This document shows positions 51,901-61,033 of a stretch of 64,000 bases of DNA, piece after piece (position 1 is the stretch's first letter; each line of letters begins with the position of its first letter). A program made the translations under genes and the position numbers. The stretch is from Phenylobacterium sp. (GTDB lineage: Bacteria > Pseudomonadota > Alphaproteobacteria > Caulobacterales > Caulobacteraceae): contig NZ_JAUYOJ010000080.1 in the NCBI RefSeq assembly GCF_030697925.1, forward strand, positions 1 to 64,000. Direction: 5' to 3'. The notes under the pieces were generated by a model. That model was given only the letters and a program-made list of their open reading frames with translations. It was not told the origin of the DNA and did not search any database.

Positions 51901-53073
51901 ATGGGCGAAGCCTATATCGTTGCAGCCACCCGCACGGCCGGCGGCCGCAAAGGCGGCAAGCTGAAGGACTGGCACCCGGTCGATCTGGGCGCGGTCGTGC
52001 TCAACGACCTCATGGACCGCACGGGCGCCGATCCGGCCCTGGTCGAGGACGTGGTCATGGGCTGCGTCGGCCAGGTGGGCGAACAGGCGATCAATGTTGC
52101 GCGCAACGCCGTGCTGGCTTCGCGCCTGCCCGAGAGCGTCCCGGGCACCAGCGTCGACCGCCAGTGCGGCTCCTCGCAGCAGGCCCTGCATTTCGCGGCC
52201 CAGGCGGTGATGAGCGGCACGATGGACGTGGTGATCGCCGCCGGCGTCGAGAGCATGACCCGTGTGCCCATGGGCCTCTCGGCGGCCCTGCCGGCCCAGA
52301 ACGGCTTCGGCAACTATATGAGCCCGCGGATGCAGGCGCAGTATCCCAACATCCAGTTCAGCCAGTTCATGGGCGCCGAGATGGTGGCCGAGAAGTACGG
52401 CCTGACCAAGGACGAGATCGACGAGTTCAGCTACCAGTCCCACCAGCGCGCCATCGCCGCGACCCAGGCCGGGGCCTTCAAGAACGAGATCGTCGGCCTC
52501 GAGATCACCGACGCCGATGGCAACGTCACCGTCCACAATATCGACGAAGGCATCCGCTTCGACGCCAGCCTGGACGGCATCAAGGGCGTGAAGCTGCTGC
52601 GCGAGGGCGGCCGCTTGACCGCGGCCTCGTCCAGCCAGATCTGCGACGGCGCCTCGGGCGTGATGGTGGTCTCTGAAAAGGGCCTGAAGGAGCTGGGCGT
52701 CAAGCCGCTGGCCCGCATCCACCACCTGTCCCTGCTGGGCCACGACCCGGTGATCATGCTGGAGGCCCCGATCCCGGCCACCGAGCGCGCCCTGAAGAAG
52801 GCCGGCATGAAGGTCGACGACATCGACCTGTTCGAGGTCAATGAGGCCTTCGGTTCCGTGCCCGTCGCCTTCATCAAGACCCTGGGCGTCGACCGCGAAA
52901 AGGTGAACGCCAATGGCGGCGCCATCGCGCTGGGCCACCCGCTGGGCGCCTCGGGCACGAAGCTGATGGCCACCCTGCTGAACGGGCTGGAGCAGCGCGG
53001 CGGCAAGTACGGCCTGCAGACCATGTGCGAAGGCGGCGGCATGGCCAACGTCACCATCGTCGAGCGACTCTAG
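51901..53073 (+). CDS. Acetyl-CoA acyltransferase (thiolase)
   Basis: 390 residues. Active-site Cys89 is in VDRQCGSSQQALHFAAQAV, the catalytic His in NGGAIALGHPLGASG, and the second Cys in MCEGGGMANVTIVERL. Thiolases cleave 3-ketoacyl-CoA in beta-oxidation or condense acetyl-CoA. The MCEGGGMA ending is typical of acyl-degrading or steroid-type members rather than PhaA. It is followed 12 nt later by an SDR gene. Confidence 0.92.
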   Translation: MGEAYIVAATRTAGGRKGGKLKDWHPVDLGAVVLNDLMDRTGADPALVEDVVMGCVGQVGEQAINVARNAVLASRLPESVPGTSVDRQCGSSQQALHFAAQAVMSGTMDVVIAAGVESMTRVPMGLSAALPAQNGFGNYMSPRMQAQYPNIQFSQFMGAEMVAEKYGLTKDEIDEFSYQSHQRAIAATQAGAFKNEIVGLEITDADGNVTVHNIDEGIRFDASLDGIKGVKLLREGGRLTAASSSQICDGASGVMVVSEKGLKELGVKPLARIHHLSLLGHDPVIMLEAPIPATERALKKAGMKVDDIDLFEVNEAFGSVPVAFIKTLGVDREKVNANGGAIALGHPLGASGTKLMATLLNGLEQRGGKYGLQTMCEGGGMANVTIVERL

Positions 53074-53085
53074 GAAGAAACGCCC

Positions 53086-53778
53086 ATGACCGGACGCGTC
53101 TTTGCAGTCACGGGCGCGTCCGGCGTCCTGGGCTCGGCGGTGGCCAAGGCCGCCGCCGCGCAAGGGGCCCGCGTGGCCCTGATCGACTACGCCGCGCATT
53201 CCGACGCCCTGGCGGCCTGCGGGCCCGAGGCGATCATGCTGGGCGGGGTGGACCTCACCGACGCCGTGGCCGCCGGCGCCGCGATCGACGCCGTGGCCGA
53301 TCGGTTCGGCGGGCTGGACGCGGTGATCAACGTGGCCGGAGGCTTCAAGTGGGTGACGCTTGAGGACAGCCAGATGGAAAGCTGGCACCGGCTGTTCCTG
53401 ATGAACCTCCAGACCGCCGCCAACACCAGCCGCGCCGCCATCCCGCACCTCAAGCGCAGCCTGGCCGGGCGGATCGTCAATATCGGCGCGAACGGCGCGC
53501 TCAAGGCTTCGCTAGGGATGGGCCCCTACGCCGCCTCCAAGGCCGGGGTCCACGCGCTCACCGAGAGCCTGGCCGAGGAGCTGAAGGCCGACGGCGTCAC
53601 CGTCAACGCCGTCTTGCCTTCGATCATCGACACCCCGACCAACCGGGCCGACATGCCGAAGGCCGATTTCGCCGCCTGGGTCTCGCCCGAGGATTTGGCG
53701 GCCGTGATCCTGTTCCTGGCCTCGCCCGACGCCTGCGCCGTGACCGGCGCCCTGATCCCGGTGACCGGCAGGACCTGA
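53086..53778 (+). CDS. SDR-family oxidoreductase
   Basis: 230 residues. Cofactor loop VTGASGVLGSAVAKAAAAQG, INVAGG instead of the usual NNAG, and catalytic YAASK. Ser of the triad is replaced by a region NIGANGA. It is in an operon with the thiolase, so it may handle a hydroxyacyl-CoA or an unrelated alcohol. The ATG follows the thiolase stop by 12 nt. Confidence 0.87.
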   Translation: MTGRVFAVTGASGVLGSAVAKAAAAQGARVALIDYAAHSDALAACGPEAIMLGGVDLTDAVAAGAAIDAVADRFGGLDAVINVAGGFKWVTLEDSQMESWHRLFLMNLQTAANTSRAAIPHLKRSLAGRIVNIGANGALKASLGMGPYAASKAGVHALTESLAEELKADGVTVNAVLPSIIDTPTNRADMPKADFAAWVSPEDLAAVILFLASPDACAVTGALIPVTGRT

Positions 53779-53899
53779 CCTTCGCTGTAGCGCCAGCGCC
53801 GCAGGGCAGGGCAAAAGCTCACGCCTCAGGCAGAGTTTTCTGGCGTTCGGTATGAGACGCCGCCTAACCTGGGAGGCGGGGAAGGGGAGCCCCGGTTCC

Positions 53900-55924
53900 A
53901 TGAATCTTGCCGGCGTCATCGCCGTCGCGGCGCTTGCGGCGACCCTCTGTTCGACGCCGGCCGCCGCCCAGGAGCCGCCGGGCGGCGTGATCGCCTATCC
54001 GCCGGCCTTCTTCGCGGAGATGGGGACTTCCACCGCGCTCGACATGGTCCAGCGGCTGCCGGGCTTCAACTTCGACAAGGGCGCGGCGGTGCGGGGCCTG
54101 GCCGGGGCCGGCGGCAATGTGCTGATCGACGGCGAGCCGCCGGTCTCCAAGAACGACACCCTGGAGGAGGTGCTCAAGCGCATCCCCATCGGCTCCATCG
54201 TCCGCATCGAGGTGATCCGCGGCGGGGCGCCAGGCATCGACATGCAAGGCCGGACCGTGATGGCCAATGTGGTGCGCAAGCAGGTCTCCGGCACGCGCGG
54301 CGCGGTCAGCGTCTCCGTCCATCCCTTGGCCGACGGCCGGGTCCTGAACGCCCTGCGCGCCGAGGGCCAGTGGCGGTGGGACGGCAAGCTCGCCGAGCTC
54401 TCCATGGTCCATGGCAAGGGCCCCGACGACAGCTATGGCGACGGGCCCCGGGCCCGCTACGGCCCGGCGGGCCAGGTGCTGATCCGCTCGCGAGTGGACG
54501 CCGACGCCCAGGGCGAGCGGCGATGGCTGATCGGAGCCTTCGAGAGCCCCTTCGCCAAGGGACGCCTGCGGGTGAACGGCGCCTATCTCGACAACATCTC
54601 TGATATCGAACTCTACGATCATCTGAGCGTGCCGTCGGCGACCCGAGAGGACGAGCGGATCAGCGTCGACCGCCTGCAGGCCGAATTGGGCGGGCGCTAT
54701 ACCCGGCGGTTCGGCGCGACCTCGCTGGAAGTGGTCGCCTTCCAGCAGTGGAACAACAACGACACCCAGGCCCGCTTCACCAGCGCCGCGGTCAACCGGC
54801 TGTTCGCCAGCGACAAGAAGGTCACCGAGAGCGTGGGCCGGCTGAACCTGCGCCGGCGCCAGACCGACAAGCTGTCGCTGGAGGTCGGGATCGAGGGGGC
54901 GTTCAACGGCCTGGACTCCGAAACCAGCCTCAGCGTCAACGGCGCTCGCATCGCGGTGCCCGCCGCCAATGTCCGGGTCGAGGAGGCGCGCGGCGAGGTG
55001 TTCGGAGTCGCCACCTGGCGGCCGACGGCGGAGCTGACGGTGGAGGGCGGCCTGCGCCAGGAGGCCTCGAAGATCACCTCGACCGGCGACGTGCGGCTGG
55101 AGAAGTCGCTGTCCTTCCTCAAGCCCCGGCTGGCGGTGACCTGGGCGCCGAACGCCGCCGATCAGTTGCGCCTGCGCCTCGAGCGTGAGGTGAGCCAGCT
55201 CAATTTCGACGACTTCGTCGCCTCGTCCTCGGTGGCCAGCACCGGCGTGGTCCTGGCCGGCAATCCCGACCTCTCGCCGCAGCAGGCCTGGGTGGCCGAG
55301 GCGGCCTTCGAACGGCGGTTCTGGGGGAGCGGGGCGGCGGTGCTGACCCTGCGCCACTTCGAGCTTACCGACGTGATCGACCGCGCGCCGATCGGCTCGG
55401 GCGTCGTGGTCGCCGACGGACCGGCCAATATCGGCGAGGGGACCAAGGACGAGGTCGCGGCGAGCCTGACCGTACCCCTGGCGCGGCTCGGGGTGAAGAA
55501 CGCCACGCTCCGCGGCCAGGCGACCTGGCGGGAGTCGGCGGTGACCGATCCCGCGACCGGACAAGAGCGCGAGATTTCTGGTTTGAATCCCGTCAGTTGG
55601 GACGCTCATTTCACCCACGATCTGCCGCGGTGGAAGGCGATCTGGGGCGTCGACGTCTTCGGCGGGTTCCGCGAGACCTACTACCGGCTGACCGAGATCG
55701 AGACCCGCAAGTTCGAGACCTTCGTCACCGTCTTCGCCGAGCTGAAGCCGCGGCCCGACCTGATCCTGCGCATCGAGGCGCAGAACATCGGCGAGCGCGA
55801 TGTCCAGCGCATCCGCGAGGTCTATGCCGGCTCACGCAGCACGGCGGCTATCGCCTATACCGACGTGCGCGACCTGGAGTGGGGCAGGGCGCTGTTCCTG
55901 CGCCTGCGCAAGATCATCGGTTAG
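53900..55924 (+). CDS. TonB-dependent receptor-like outer-membrane protein
   Basis: 674 residues. A signal peptide (to AAAQE, residue 24) leads directly to the plug (ALDMVQRLPGFNFDKGAAVRGLAGAGGNVLIDGEPPVSK, then IEVIRGGAPGIDMQGR) and a barrel ending LFLRLRKIIG. No TonB box is evident between signal and plug and the terminal residue is not Phe. The QRLPGF.F..G plug is typical of a Caulobacterales and sphingomonad subfamily with unknown ligands. The ATG at 53900 starts the signal peptide; an earlier in-frame ATG at 53852 is less likely. The end overlaps the convergent gene by 4 nt. Confidence 0.87.
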   Translation: MNLAGVIAVAALAATLCSTPAAAQEPPGGVIAYPPAFFAEMGTSTALDMVQRLPGFNFDKGAAVRGLAGAGGNVLIDGEPPVSKNDTLEEVLKRIPIGSIVRIEVIRGGAPGIDMQGRTVMANVVRKQVSGTRGAVSVSVHPLADGRVLNALRAEGQWRWDGKLAELSMVHGKGPDDSYGDGPRARYGPAGQVLIRSRVDADAQGERRWLIGAFESPFAKGRLRVNGAYLDNISDIELYDHLSVPSATREDERISVDRLQAELGGRYTRRFGATSLEVVAFQQWNNNDTQARFTSAAVNRLFASDKKVTESVGRLNLRRRQTDKLSLEVGIEGAFNGLDSETSLSVNGARIAVPAANVRVEEARGEVFGVATWRPTAELTVEGGLRQEASKITSTGDVRLEKSLSFLKPRLAVTWAPNAADQLRLRLEREVSQLNFDDFVASSSVASTGVVLAGNPDLSPQQAWVAEAAFERRFWGSGAAVLTLRHFELTDVIDRAPIGSGVVVADGPANIGEGTKDEVAASLTVPLARLGVKNATLRGQATWRESAVTDPATGQEREISGLNPVSWDAHFTHDLPRWKAIWGVDVFGGFRETYYRLTEIETRKFETFVTVFAELKPRPDLILRIEAQNIGERDVQRIREVYAGSRSTAAIAYTDVRDLEWGRALFLRLRKIIG

Positions 55925-57228
55925 GGTTTGGCGGGCGCGACGCGCCAGACGATATCGCCCACGTCATCGGCGACCAAGAGAGCTCCGGTCCTGTCGACAG
56001 CCACGCCGACGGGACGACCCAGCGCCTGGTCCTTGGCGTCGAGGAAGCCGGTCAGGAAGGCTTGAGGCGGACCGGTCGGCTTGCCATTGGCGAAGGGCAC
56101 GAAGACCACGCGATAGCCGTTGGGCGGGTTGCGGTTCCAGGAGCCGTGCTGGCCGATGAACACGCCGCCCCTATAGGCTGCCGGAAAGGCGTCGGCCTTG
56201 TAGAAGGCCAGGCCCAGCGAGGCGGTGTGCGGGCCCAACGCATAGTCGGGGGCGATGGCCTTGGCGACCAGGTCCGGGCGCGGGGGCTTCACTCGCGCAT
56301 CGACGTTCTGGCCGAAATAGCTGTAGGGCCAGCCGTAGAAGCCACCGTCCTTGAGGCTGGTCATGTAGTCGGGGACCAGGTCGTCGCCGATCATGTCGCG
56401 CTCGTTGACCGCCGTCCAAAGGGCGCCGGTGACCGGCTCCCAGTCCAGGCCATTGGGATTGCGCAGGCCCGAGGCGTAGATGCGGACTGGGCCGGCGGGC
56501 AGGGTGTATTCCAGCACCGCGGCGCGGCTGGTCTCGTTCTCCATGCCGTTCTCGCCGATGTTCGAGTTCGAGCCCACCGTGGCGTAGAGCTTGCCCCCGT
56601 CCGGGCTGGCGATGACGTTCTTGGTCCAGTGGTGGTTGATCGGTCCGCCGGGCAGGTCGAACACCTTCTCGCCGGGGCCCGTCACCGAGATCTGCCCGTG
56701 GGCGTAGGGGAACTTCACCACCGCGTCGTCATTGGCCACATAGAGAGTGTCGCCGACCAGGGTCATGCCGAACGGGCGCTTCAGGCCCGTGGCGAAGTCG
56801 GTTTTCATCTCCGCCACGCCGTCGCCGTCGGCGTCGCGCAGCAGAACGATCTTGTTCGGGCTGGGCCCCGCGGCGCCGGCCTTCCGCTGCAGCGCGTTTG
56901 CGATCCAGCCCTCGATGCTCTTGGCGGGCTTGGTCTCGGTGGTCGCCTCCGAGACCAGGACGTCACCGTTGGGCAGGACCAGCAGCCAGCGCGGATGGTC
57001 GAGCTCCGATCCGAACCGCGTCACCGTGAAGCCGGCGGGCGCCGTGGGCTGGCCCCCCGCCGGCCAACCCACGGCCTTGCGGGCGTTGAGCGTCGGCAGG
57101 CCGCCGGTCTTGGGCTCCGGCAAGGCGGGCCTGGCGCCGAACCCCACGAAGGGGTCGGAGGAACCCTGCGAGCAGGCGCCCAGGGCGAGGGCGGCCAGGC
57201 CGGCGGCGGCGGCGAGCATGAGGCGCAT
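55921..57228 (-). CDS. L-sorbosone dehydrogenase-like PQQ-type lipoprotein
   Basis: 435 residues. A lipobox LALGAC at about residue 19 gives a lipoprotein. The six-bladed propeller of soluble aldose/sorbosone dehydrogenases follows: HPRWLLVLPNGDVLVSE, RPFGMTLVGDTLYVANDDAVVKF, HWTKNVIASPDGGKLYATVGSNSN, GLRNPNGLDWEP, GFYGWPYSYFG, GGVFIGQHGSWNR and VGVAVDRTGALLVADDVG. It should oxidise a sugar or aldehyde in the periplasm using PQQ. No PQQ synthesis genes are nearby. The start at 57228 is chosen for the lipoprotein signal. Confidence 0.88.
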   Translation of the reverse strand: MRLMLAAAAGLAALALGACSQGSSDPFVGFGARPALPEPKTGGLPTLNARKAVGWPAGGQPTAPAGFTVTRFGSELDHPRWLLVLPNGDVLVSEATTETKPAKSIEGWIANALQRKAGAAGPSPNKIVLLRDADGDGVAEMKTDFATGLKRPFGMTLVGDTLYVANDDAVVKFPYAHGQISVTGPGEKVFDLPGGPINHHWTKNVIASPDGGKLYATVGSNSNIGENGMENETSRAAVLEYTLPAGPVRIYASGLRNPNGLDWEPVTGALWTAVNERDMIGDDLVPDYMTSLKDGGFYGWPYSYFGQNVDARVKPPRPDLVAKAIAPDYALGPHTASLGLAFYKADAFPAAYRGGVFIGQHGSWNRNPPNGYRVVFVPFANGKPTGPPQAFLTGFLDAKDQALGRPVGVAVDRTGALLVADDVGDIVWRVAPAKP

Positions 57229-57482
57229 GGCGTTCTCCCGAAACTGTTCGACGGAGCTTGGGCTCAACCGATCTTCGGCGACACCATAGCCGAACAGCGA
57301 GGCGCCTCGCGCGGTTGCGTCGAGGTGAGCGGGTGGGCGCCATGGCGGCGCTCTCGCCCGATTGATGCCCGGTTGCTCGCTGGGCGTGCTACTGTGGCGG
57401 AAAGGAAACCGGCCGTTCGGCCGGGAAGGGTGCAAACCGCCGCGCGTCGCGCGTCTTGGCGCCCGCTCCTGAAAGCCGCCGC

Positions 57483-57821
57483 ATGCCCCTCAAAAAACAA
57501 CGCGCCCTTCGGATGCAGAGCGAAGGCTATTGGGCCGTGGAAATCCGGCTGGCCGAGAGCAACGCCGTCCGTCCCCGCTACATCTGCCACGCCAGCAACG
57601 ACAAGCACGCCCAGAACATCGCTGGCGACCTGATGGGGCCGACCAGCGGCTCGCACGGCTTCAACTACTACCGCCTGCAATTGCCGATCACCGACCGCGC
57701 CACGGCCAGCCTGCCTAGCCTCGGCGGTTGGGAGAGGGTGGGCTCCGAGACCTGGCCCAACCTGATGGCCTCGCACGCCGCTTCCGAGGCGGCCTTCGAG
57801 ACCAGCGCGACGCGCTCATGA
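57483..57821 (+). CDS. Small conserved-looking protein of unknown function
   Basis: 112 residues. Mixed alpha/beta without membrane segments; features are RMQSEGYWAVEIRLAESN, RYICHASNDKHAQNIAGDLMG and FNYYRLQLPITDR. No family recognised. The ATG at 57483 is favoured over a TTG 27 nt earlier. Its stop overlaps the start of the sigma region 2-like gene (ATGA), so they are translated together. Confidence 0.65.
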   Translation: MPLKKQRALRMQSEGYWAVEIRLAESNAVRPRYICHASNDKHAQNIAGDLMGPTSGSHGFNYYRLQLPITDRATASLPSLGGWERVGSETWPNLMASHAASEAAFETSATRS

Positions 57822-58093
57822 CCCCGTCCGCTCCAGATCTAGGCGGCCAGATCCAGGCGCTGGAGACGCGCCTGCTCGAATGCGCCACCAGCCTGACCGG
57901 GGACACCGCCCAGGCCCAGGCCCTGGTCCGCGAGACCCTGACCATCGCCCGCGATCCGGCCTATGGCGCCGGTGAGGTGGTCGATCCCCAGGTCTGGATT
58001 TTCCGCCTGCTGCGCCAGCGCTTCCACGTGTTGGGCCGCGACCAGGAGCGCCGGCGTTCGCGCACGGGCGCCACGGCGGTCGCCGCCGTCTAG
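57818..58093 (+). CDS. Sigma region 2-like small protein
   Basis: 91 residues. The stretch from about 25 to 82 (SLTGDTAQAQALVRETLTIARD, then VVDPQVWIFRLLRQRFHVLGRDQERR) matches ECF sigma region 2, including the region 2.1-2.2 helix and the RAWLFRILRN-type promoter-melting helix. No region 4 follows: the frame ends and there is no downstream helix-turn-helix. It could be a decayed sigma gene or a regulator that binds RNA polymerase or an anti-sigma factor. Confidence 0.65.
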   Translation: MTPSAPDLGGQIQALETRLLECATSLTGDTAQAQALVRETLTIARDPAYGAGEVVDPQVWIFRLLRQRFHVLGRDQERRRSRTGATAVAAV

Positions 58094-58127
58094 ACGTTCT
58101 ATCCCCCAACTCGCAGAGGAGATCCGC

Positions 58128-58241
58128 ATGGCTAAGGGTCAGAAGAAGAGCAACAAGGAAACCCGAAAACCCAAGACCGCCAAGGCGAAGCCGACGGATG
58201 CGCCGAAGTCGTTCCTGACACCGCCGTCGACGAAGAAATAG
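58128..58241 (+). CDS. Very small lysine-rich protein
   Basis: 37 residues, MAKGQKKSNKETRKPK and ending FLTPPSTKK. About a third is Lys. Similar short basic proteins starting MAKGQ.KSNKE are widespread in Proteobacteria with no known role; nucleic acid or ribosome binding is a guess. A good ribosome site (GAGGAG) lies 8 nt before the ATG. Confidence 0.72.
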   Translation: MAKGQKKSNKETRKPKTAKAKPTDAPKSFLTPPSTKK

Positions 58242-58252
58242 CGGCCCCCGCC

Positions 58253-58501
58253 ATGGCGCGAGAAACCGTGCACCTCGTCCAGGCCTATACGGCCGGACGA
58301 GGCCAGGCGCTCAAGTCCGAGCCGGCGGTGGCCTGCGCCACGGCCGAGGACGCACGCCGCAAGGCCGAGCGCCTCTCGACCCTGCGGCTGGGCGTCGTGG
58401 CCTATTCCGCCTCGGCCGACACCGAGATGGGCGACTATGACGAGAGCCCGGTGATCCTGTTCCGGTCCGGCCGCCTGCCGCCGCCCTTCGACGAGCTCTA
58501 G
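58253..58501 (+). CDS. Small protein of unknown function
   Basis: 82 residues, soluble. The pattern VHLVQAYTAGRGQALKSEPAVACATAEDARRKAERLS then LGVVAYSASADTEMGDYDESPVILFRSGRLP is consistent with an alpha/beta two-layer fold. No family recognised. It lies 11 nt after the lysine-rich gene and is probably co-transcribed with it. Confidence 0.65.
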   Translation: MARETVHLVQAYTAGRGQALKSEPAVACATAEDARRKAERLSTLRLGVVAYSASADTEMGDYDESPVILFRSGRLPPPFDEL

Positions 58502-58629
58502 CTTGGCCACGGCCCTGGGAGCGGATCGTCAAACCGTGGAGCTGTGGTTCATCCCAAGAATCAATGATAAGTAGCGATAGATCATGAACTTCCTATAGGT
58601 TGACTTCGCGCCTCCACCGGAAACGCCAC

Positions 58630-60435
58630 ATGTTTGGCCGCCCCCGCAAGACCGGCGTCTCGACCGACGCCCTCGACACCAAGCGCCGCCTCGAGGGAAT
58701 CGTCGCCTCGGCGATGGACGGCATCATCACCGTCAACGACCTGCAGATTGTAATCCTGTTCAACCCGGCCGCTGAGCGCATGTTCGGCCTCTCGGCCGAA
58801 GAGGCTGTTGGCCAGCACATCTCCAGGTTCATCCCGGAGCGATTTCGTGCGGCGCACGCGGAACATATCCACCTGTTCGCCAAGACCGGCGTGACCAATC
58901 GGCAGATGGGATCGCTCGGCGCGATCAGCGGCATGCGTTCCGACGGCACGGAGTTTCCCATCGAGGCGTCGATTTCGCAGGTCGAGGTCGGCGGCGAGCG
59001 CCTGGCGACCGTCATTCTGCGCGACATCACAGAACGCAGGGCCGCCGAGGACGCCCTGGTGGAGAGCCGCCGTCGAATGGAAGGCATCGTCGAGTCGGCC
59101 ATGGACGCGCTGATCACCGTGGATGAGCAGCAACGGGTCATGCTGTTCAACCCCGCGGCAGAGCTCATGTTCGGCGTCAAGGCGTCCGAGGCGATCGGGT
59201 CGCCGATCGAGACCTTCATTCCCATGCGGTTTCGTGCCGGTCATGGCGAACACATTCGTCGTTTCCACGACGCGGGAATGACCAACCGCAGGATGGGCGC
59301 GCTGGGCGCCATCAGCGGAGTGCGGGCCAATGGCGAGGAATTCCCGATCGAGGCGTCGATCTCGCAGCTCGATATCGGCGGGGCGAAGATCGCAACCGTG
59401 ATCCTGCGAGACATCACGGAACGCAAGGCCAATGAGGAGGCGCGCCAACTGCTCGCCAGGGAGGTCGACCACAGGGCCAAGAACGCGCTGGCCGTCGTGC
59501 AGGCCCTGGTCAACCTGACCAAGGCGCCGACCAAGGAGGCCTTTATCGCCGCCGTCTGTGGGCGGGTGGCCGCTCTGGGGCGCGCCCATTCGCTCCTGGC
59601 GCAAAACCGCTGGGCAGGCGCCAGCCTCGCCCAGGTCGTGGCCGACGAAACGTCGCCCTACCACAGACCGGGCCAACTGCGGGCGCAAGGCCCGAACATC
59701 GTCCTCGGCCCGCATGCCGTCCAGCCTGTCGGTCTTCTACTGCATGAACTCGCGACGAACGCGGTCAAGTACGGCGCGCTGTCGGTCGAAGGGGGCCACG
59801 TGGAGATCAGCTGGAGGGTCCTTTCGACCGGCGACCTGGAACTGAGCTGGATCGAGGCCGGCGGACCAGAGATCAGCGCGCCCGCGTCGCGGGGGTTCGG
59901 GTCGACCCTGGTGGCCGAGGTCTCAAGACGCCAGCTAGGTGGGGTTCTCGACATTCGCTGGCCGAAGGAGGGTTTGCAGCTGTCGGTGACGCTTCCGCCG
60001 ACGGTCTATCGCCGTGGCGCAGGCCAGGATCCACCGGTCACGGATCAGGCGAAAGCGCCACTGCCCATGGGCGCGGCACGCGGCTGCATTCTCGTCGTCG
60101 AAGACGAAACGCTCATTGGGATGGAACTTTGCAACAGCCTGATGTCGATGGGCTGGCGGGTGGTCGGCCCCGCGGCGACAATTGACGAGGCCATGCGGCT
60201 CGTCGCCGAGACGCCGCACCTGCACGCAGCCATCCTGGACGTCAACCTCGGCGGCACGCCGGTTTATCCGGTGGCAGAGTTGCTGCAGGCCCAGCGCGTG
60301 CCGGTCGTCTTCTGTACGGGCTACGAGGAGCTTGATCATCAGGATCGCTTCCGAAGTTGCCCCATCATTCGAAAACCCATCGACGTGGGATTGCTGGATA
60401 TCGAACTTCGCCGAGCTCCGGCAGTGGCGGCCTAG
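58630..60435 (+). CDS. HWE-family hybrid histidine kinase with two PAS domains and a receiver
   Basis: 601 residues, soluble. PAS1 (about 18-138) and PAS2 (about 148-266) are near-copies of each other. The HWE-type phosphotransfer region has His281 in EVDHRAKNALAVVQALV, and the ATPase has Asn377 in HELATNAVKYGAL and GFGSTLV. A C-terminal receiver (about 485-595) has VEDE, Asp537 (ILDVNL) and Lys582. PAS sequences of the FFGY/FixL kind (FNPAAERMFG) suggest sensing of redox, light or a small ligand. The ATG at 58630 is preferred to a TTG at 58600. The upstream 90 nt are relatively AT-rich. Confidence 0.92.
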   Translation: MFGRPRKTGVSTDALDTKRRLEGIVASAMDGIITVNDLQIVILFNPAAERMFGLSAEEAVGQHISRFIPERFRAAHAEHIHLFAKTGVTNRQMGSLGAISGMRSDGTEFPIEASISQVEVGGERLATVILRDITERRAAEDALVESRRRMEGIVESAMDALITVDEQQRVMLFNPAAELMFGVKASEAIGSPIETFIPMRFRAGHGEHIRRFHDAGMTNRRMGALGAISGVRANGEEFPIEASISQLDIGGAKIATVILRDITERKANEEARQLLAREVDHRAKNALAVVQALVNLTKAPTKEAFIAAVCGRVAALGRAHSLLAQNRWAGASLAQVVADETSPYHRPGQLRAQGPNIVLGPHAVQPVGLLLHELATNAVKYGALSVEGGHVEISWRVLSTGDLELSWIEAGGPEISAPASRGFGSTLVAEVSRRQLGGVLDIRWPKEGLQLSVTLPPTVYRRGAGQDPPVTDQAKAPLPMGAARGCILVVEDETLIGMELCNSLMSMGWRVVGPAATIDEAMRLVAETPHLHAAILDVNLGGTPVYPVAELLQAQRVPVVFCTGYEELDHQDRFRSCPIIRKPIDVGLLDIELRRAPAVAA

Positions 60436-60460
60436 TCGCTGCGTCCAGCGCTCGCCGGCT

Positions 60461-61033
60461 CTAACGAACGAGCTTGCGGAGCTGGCCGATGGCGCGCTCC
60501 GCCGGCGTCCCGTAACCGATCGGTTCGACAAAGCCGCCGTCCTTGTCGAACAGATAGATCGCCGAGGAATGGTCGATGGTGTAGCCGCCGTCGTCCGTCG
60601 GGACCTTGGCGTAATAGACCCGGTAGGCCTTGGCCGCCGCCGCGACGCTCTCAGGTGTGCCGGTGAAGCCCTGGATGCGCGGGTCGAAGTTGGCGAGGTA
60701 GGTCTTGAGTTGGGCCGGGGTGTCGCGCTCGGGGTCCACCGAAACGAAGACCACGTTCAGCCGGTCAGCGTCGGGGCCGAGCGCCGTCAGCCAGTTGGTC
60801 AGCTCCGCCATAGTGGTCGGGCAGACCTCCGGGCAATAGGTGAAGCCAAAGAAGACTGCCGTGGGCTTGCCCAGCAACGCCTTCTCGGTCACCGGCCGGC
60901 CGGCGGTGTCGACGAGTTGGAACGGTCCGCCGATCCTGACGCTCGGCTGAGTGGTCTGCGCCTTCTGCGGCGATGGTCCGCAGGCGCTCAGGGTCAGGGT
61001 GGCCGCCGCGACGGCCCAGGCCAGGGCGCGCAT
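60461..61033 (-). CDS. SCO-family copper-delivery lipoprotein
   Basis: 190 residues. Lipobox LSAC (Cys18) and a thioredoxin fold with the copper ligands Cys67 and Cys71 (FTYCPEVCPTT) and His155 (DHSSAIY). SCO proteins help assemble the CuA site of cytochrome c oxidase or protect against copper. It is coupled to PCu(A)C by a 1-nt overlap (TGATG) at the end of a copper operon. Confidence 0.93.
   Translation of the reverse strand: MRALAWAVAAATLTLSACGPSPQKAQTTQPSVRIGGPFQLVDTAGRPVTEKALLGKPTAVFFGFTYCPEVCPTTMAELTNWLTALGPDADRLNVVFVSVDPERDTPAQLKTYLANFDPRIQGFTGTPESVAAAAKAYRVYYAKVPTDDGGYTIDHSSAIYLFDKDGGFVEPIGYGTPAERAIGQLRKLVR

Noticed and set aside
53779-53899. Possible riboswitch before the third TonB receptor
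   Set aside because: I looked for cobalamin and other consensus boxes and found none of the conserved stretches.
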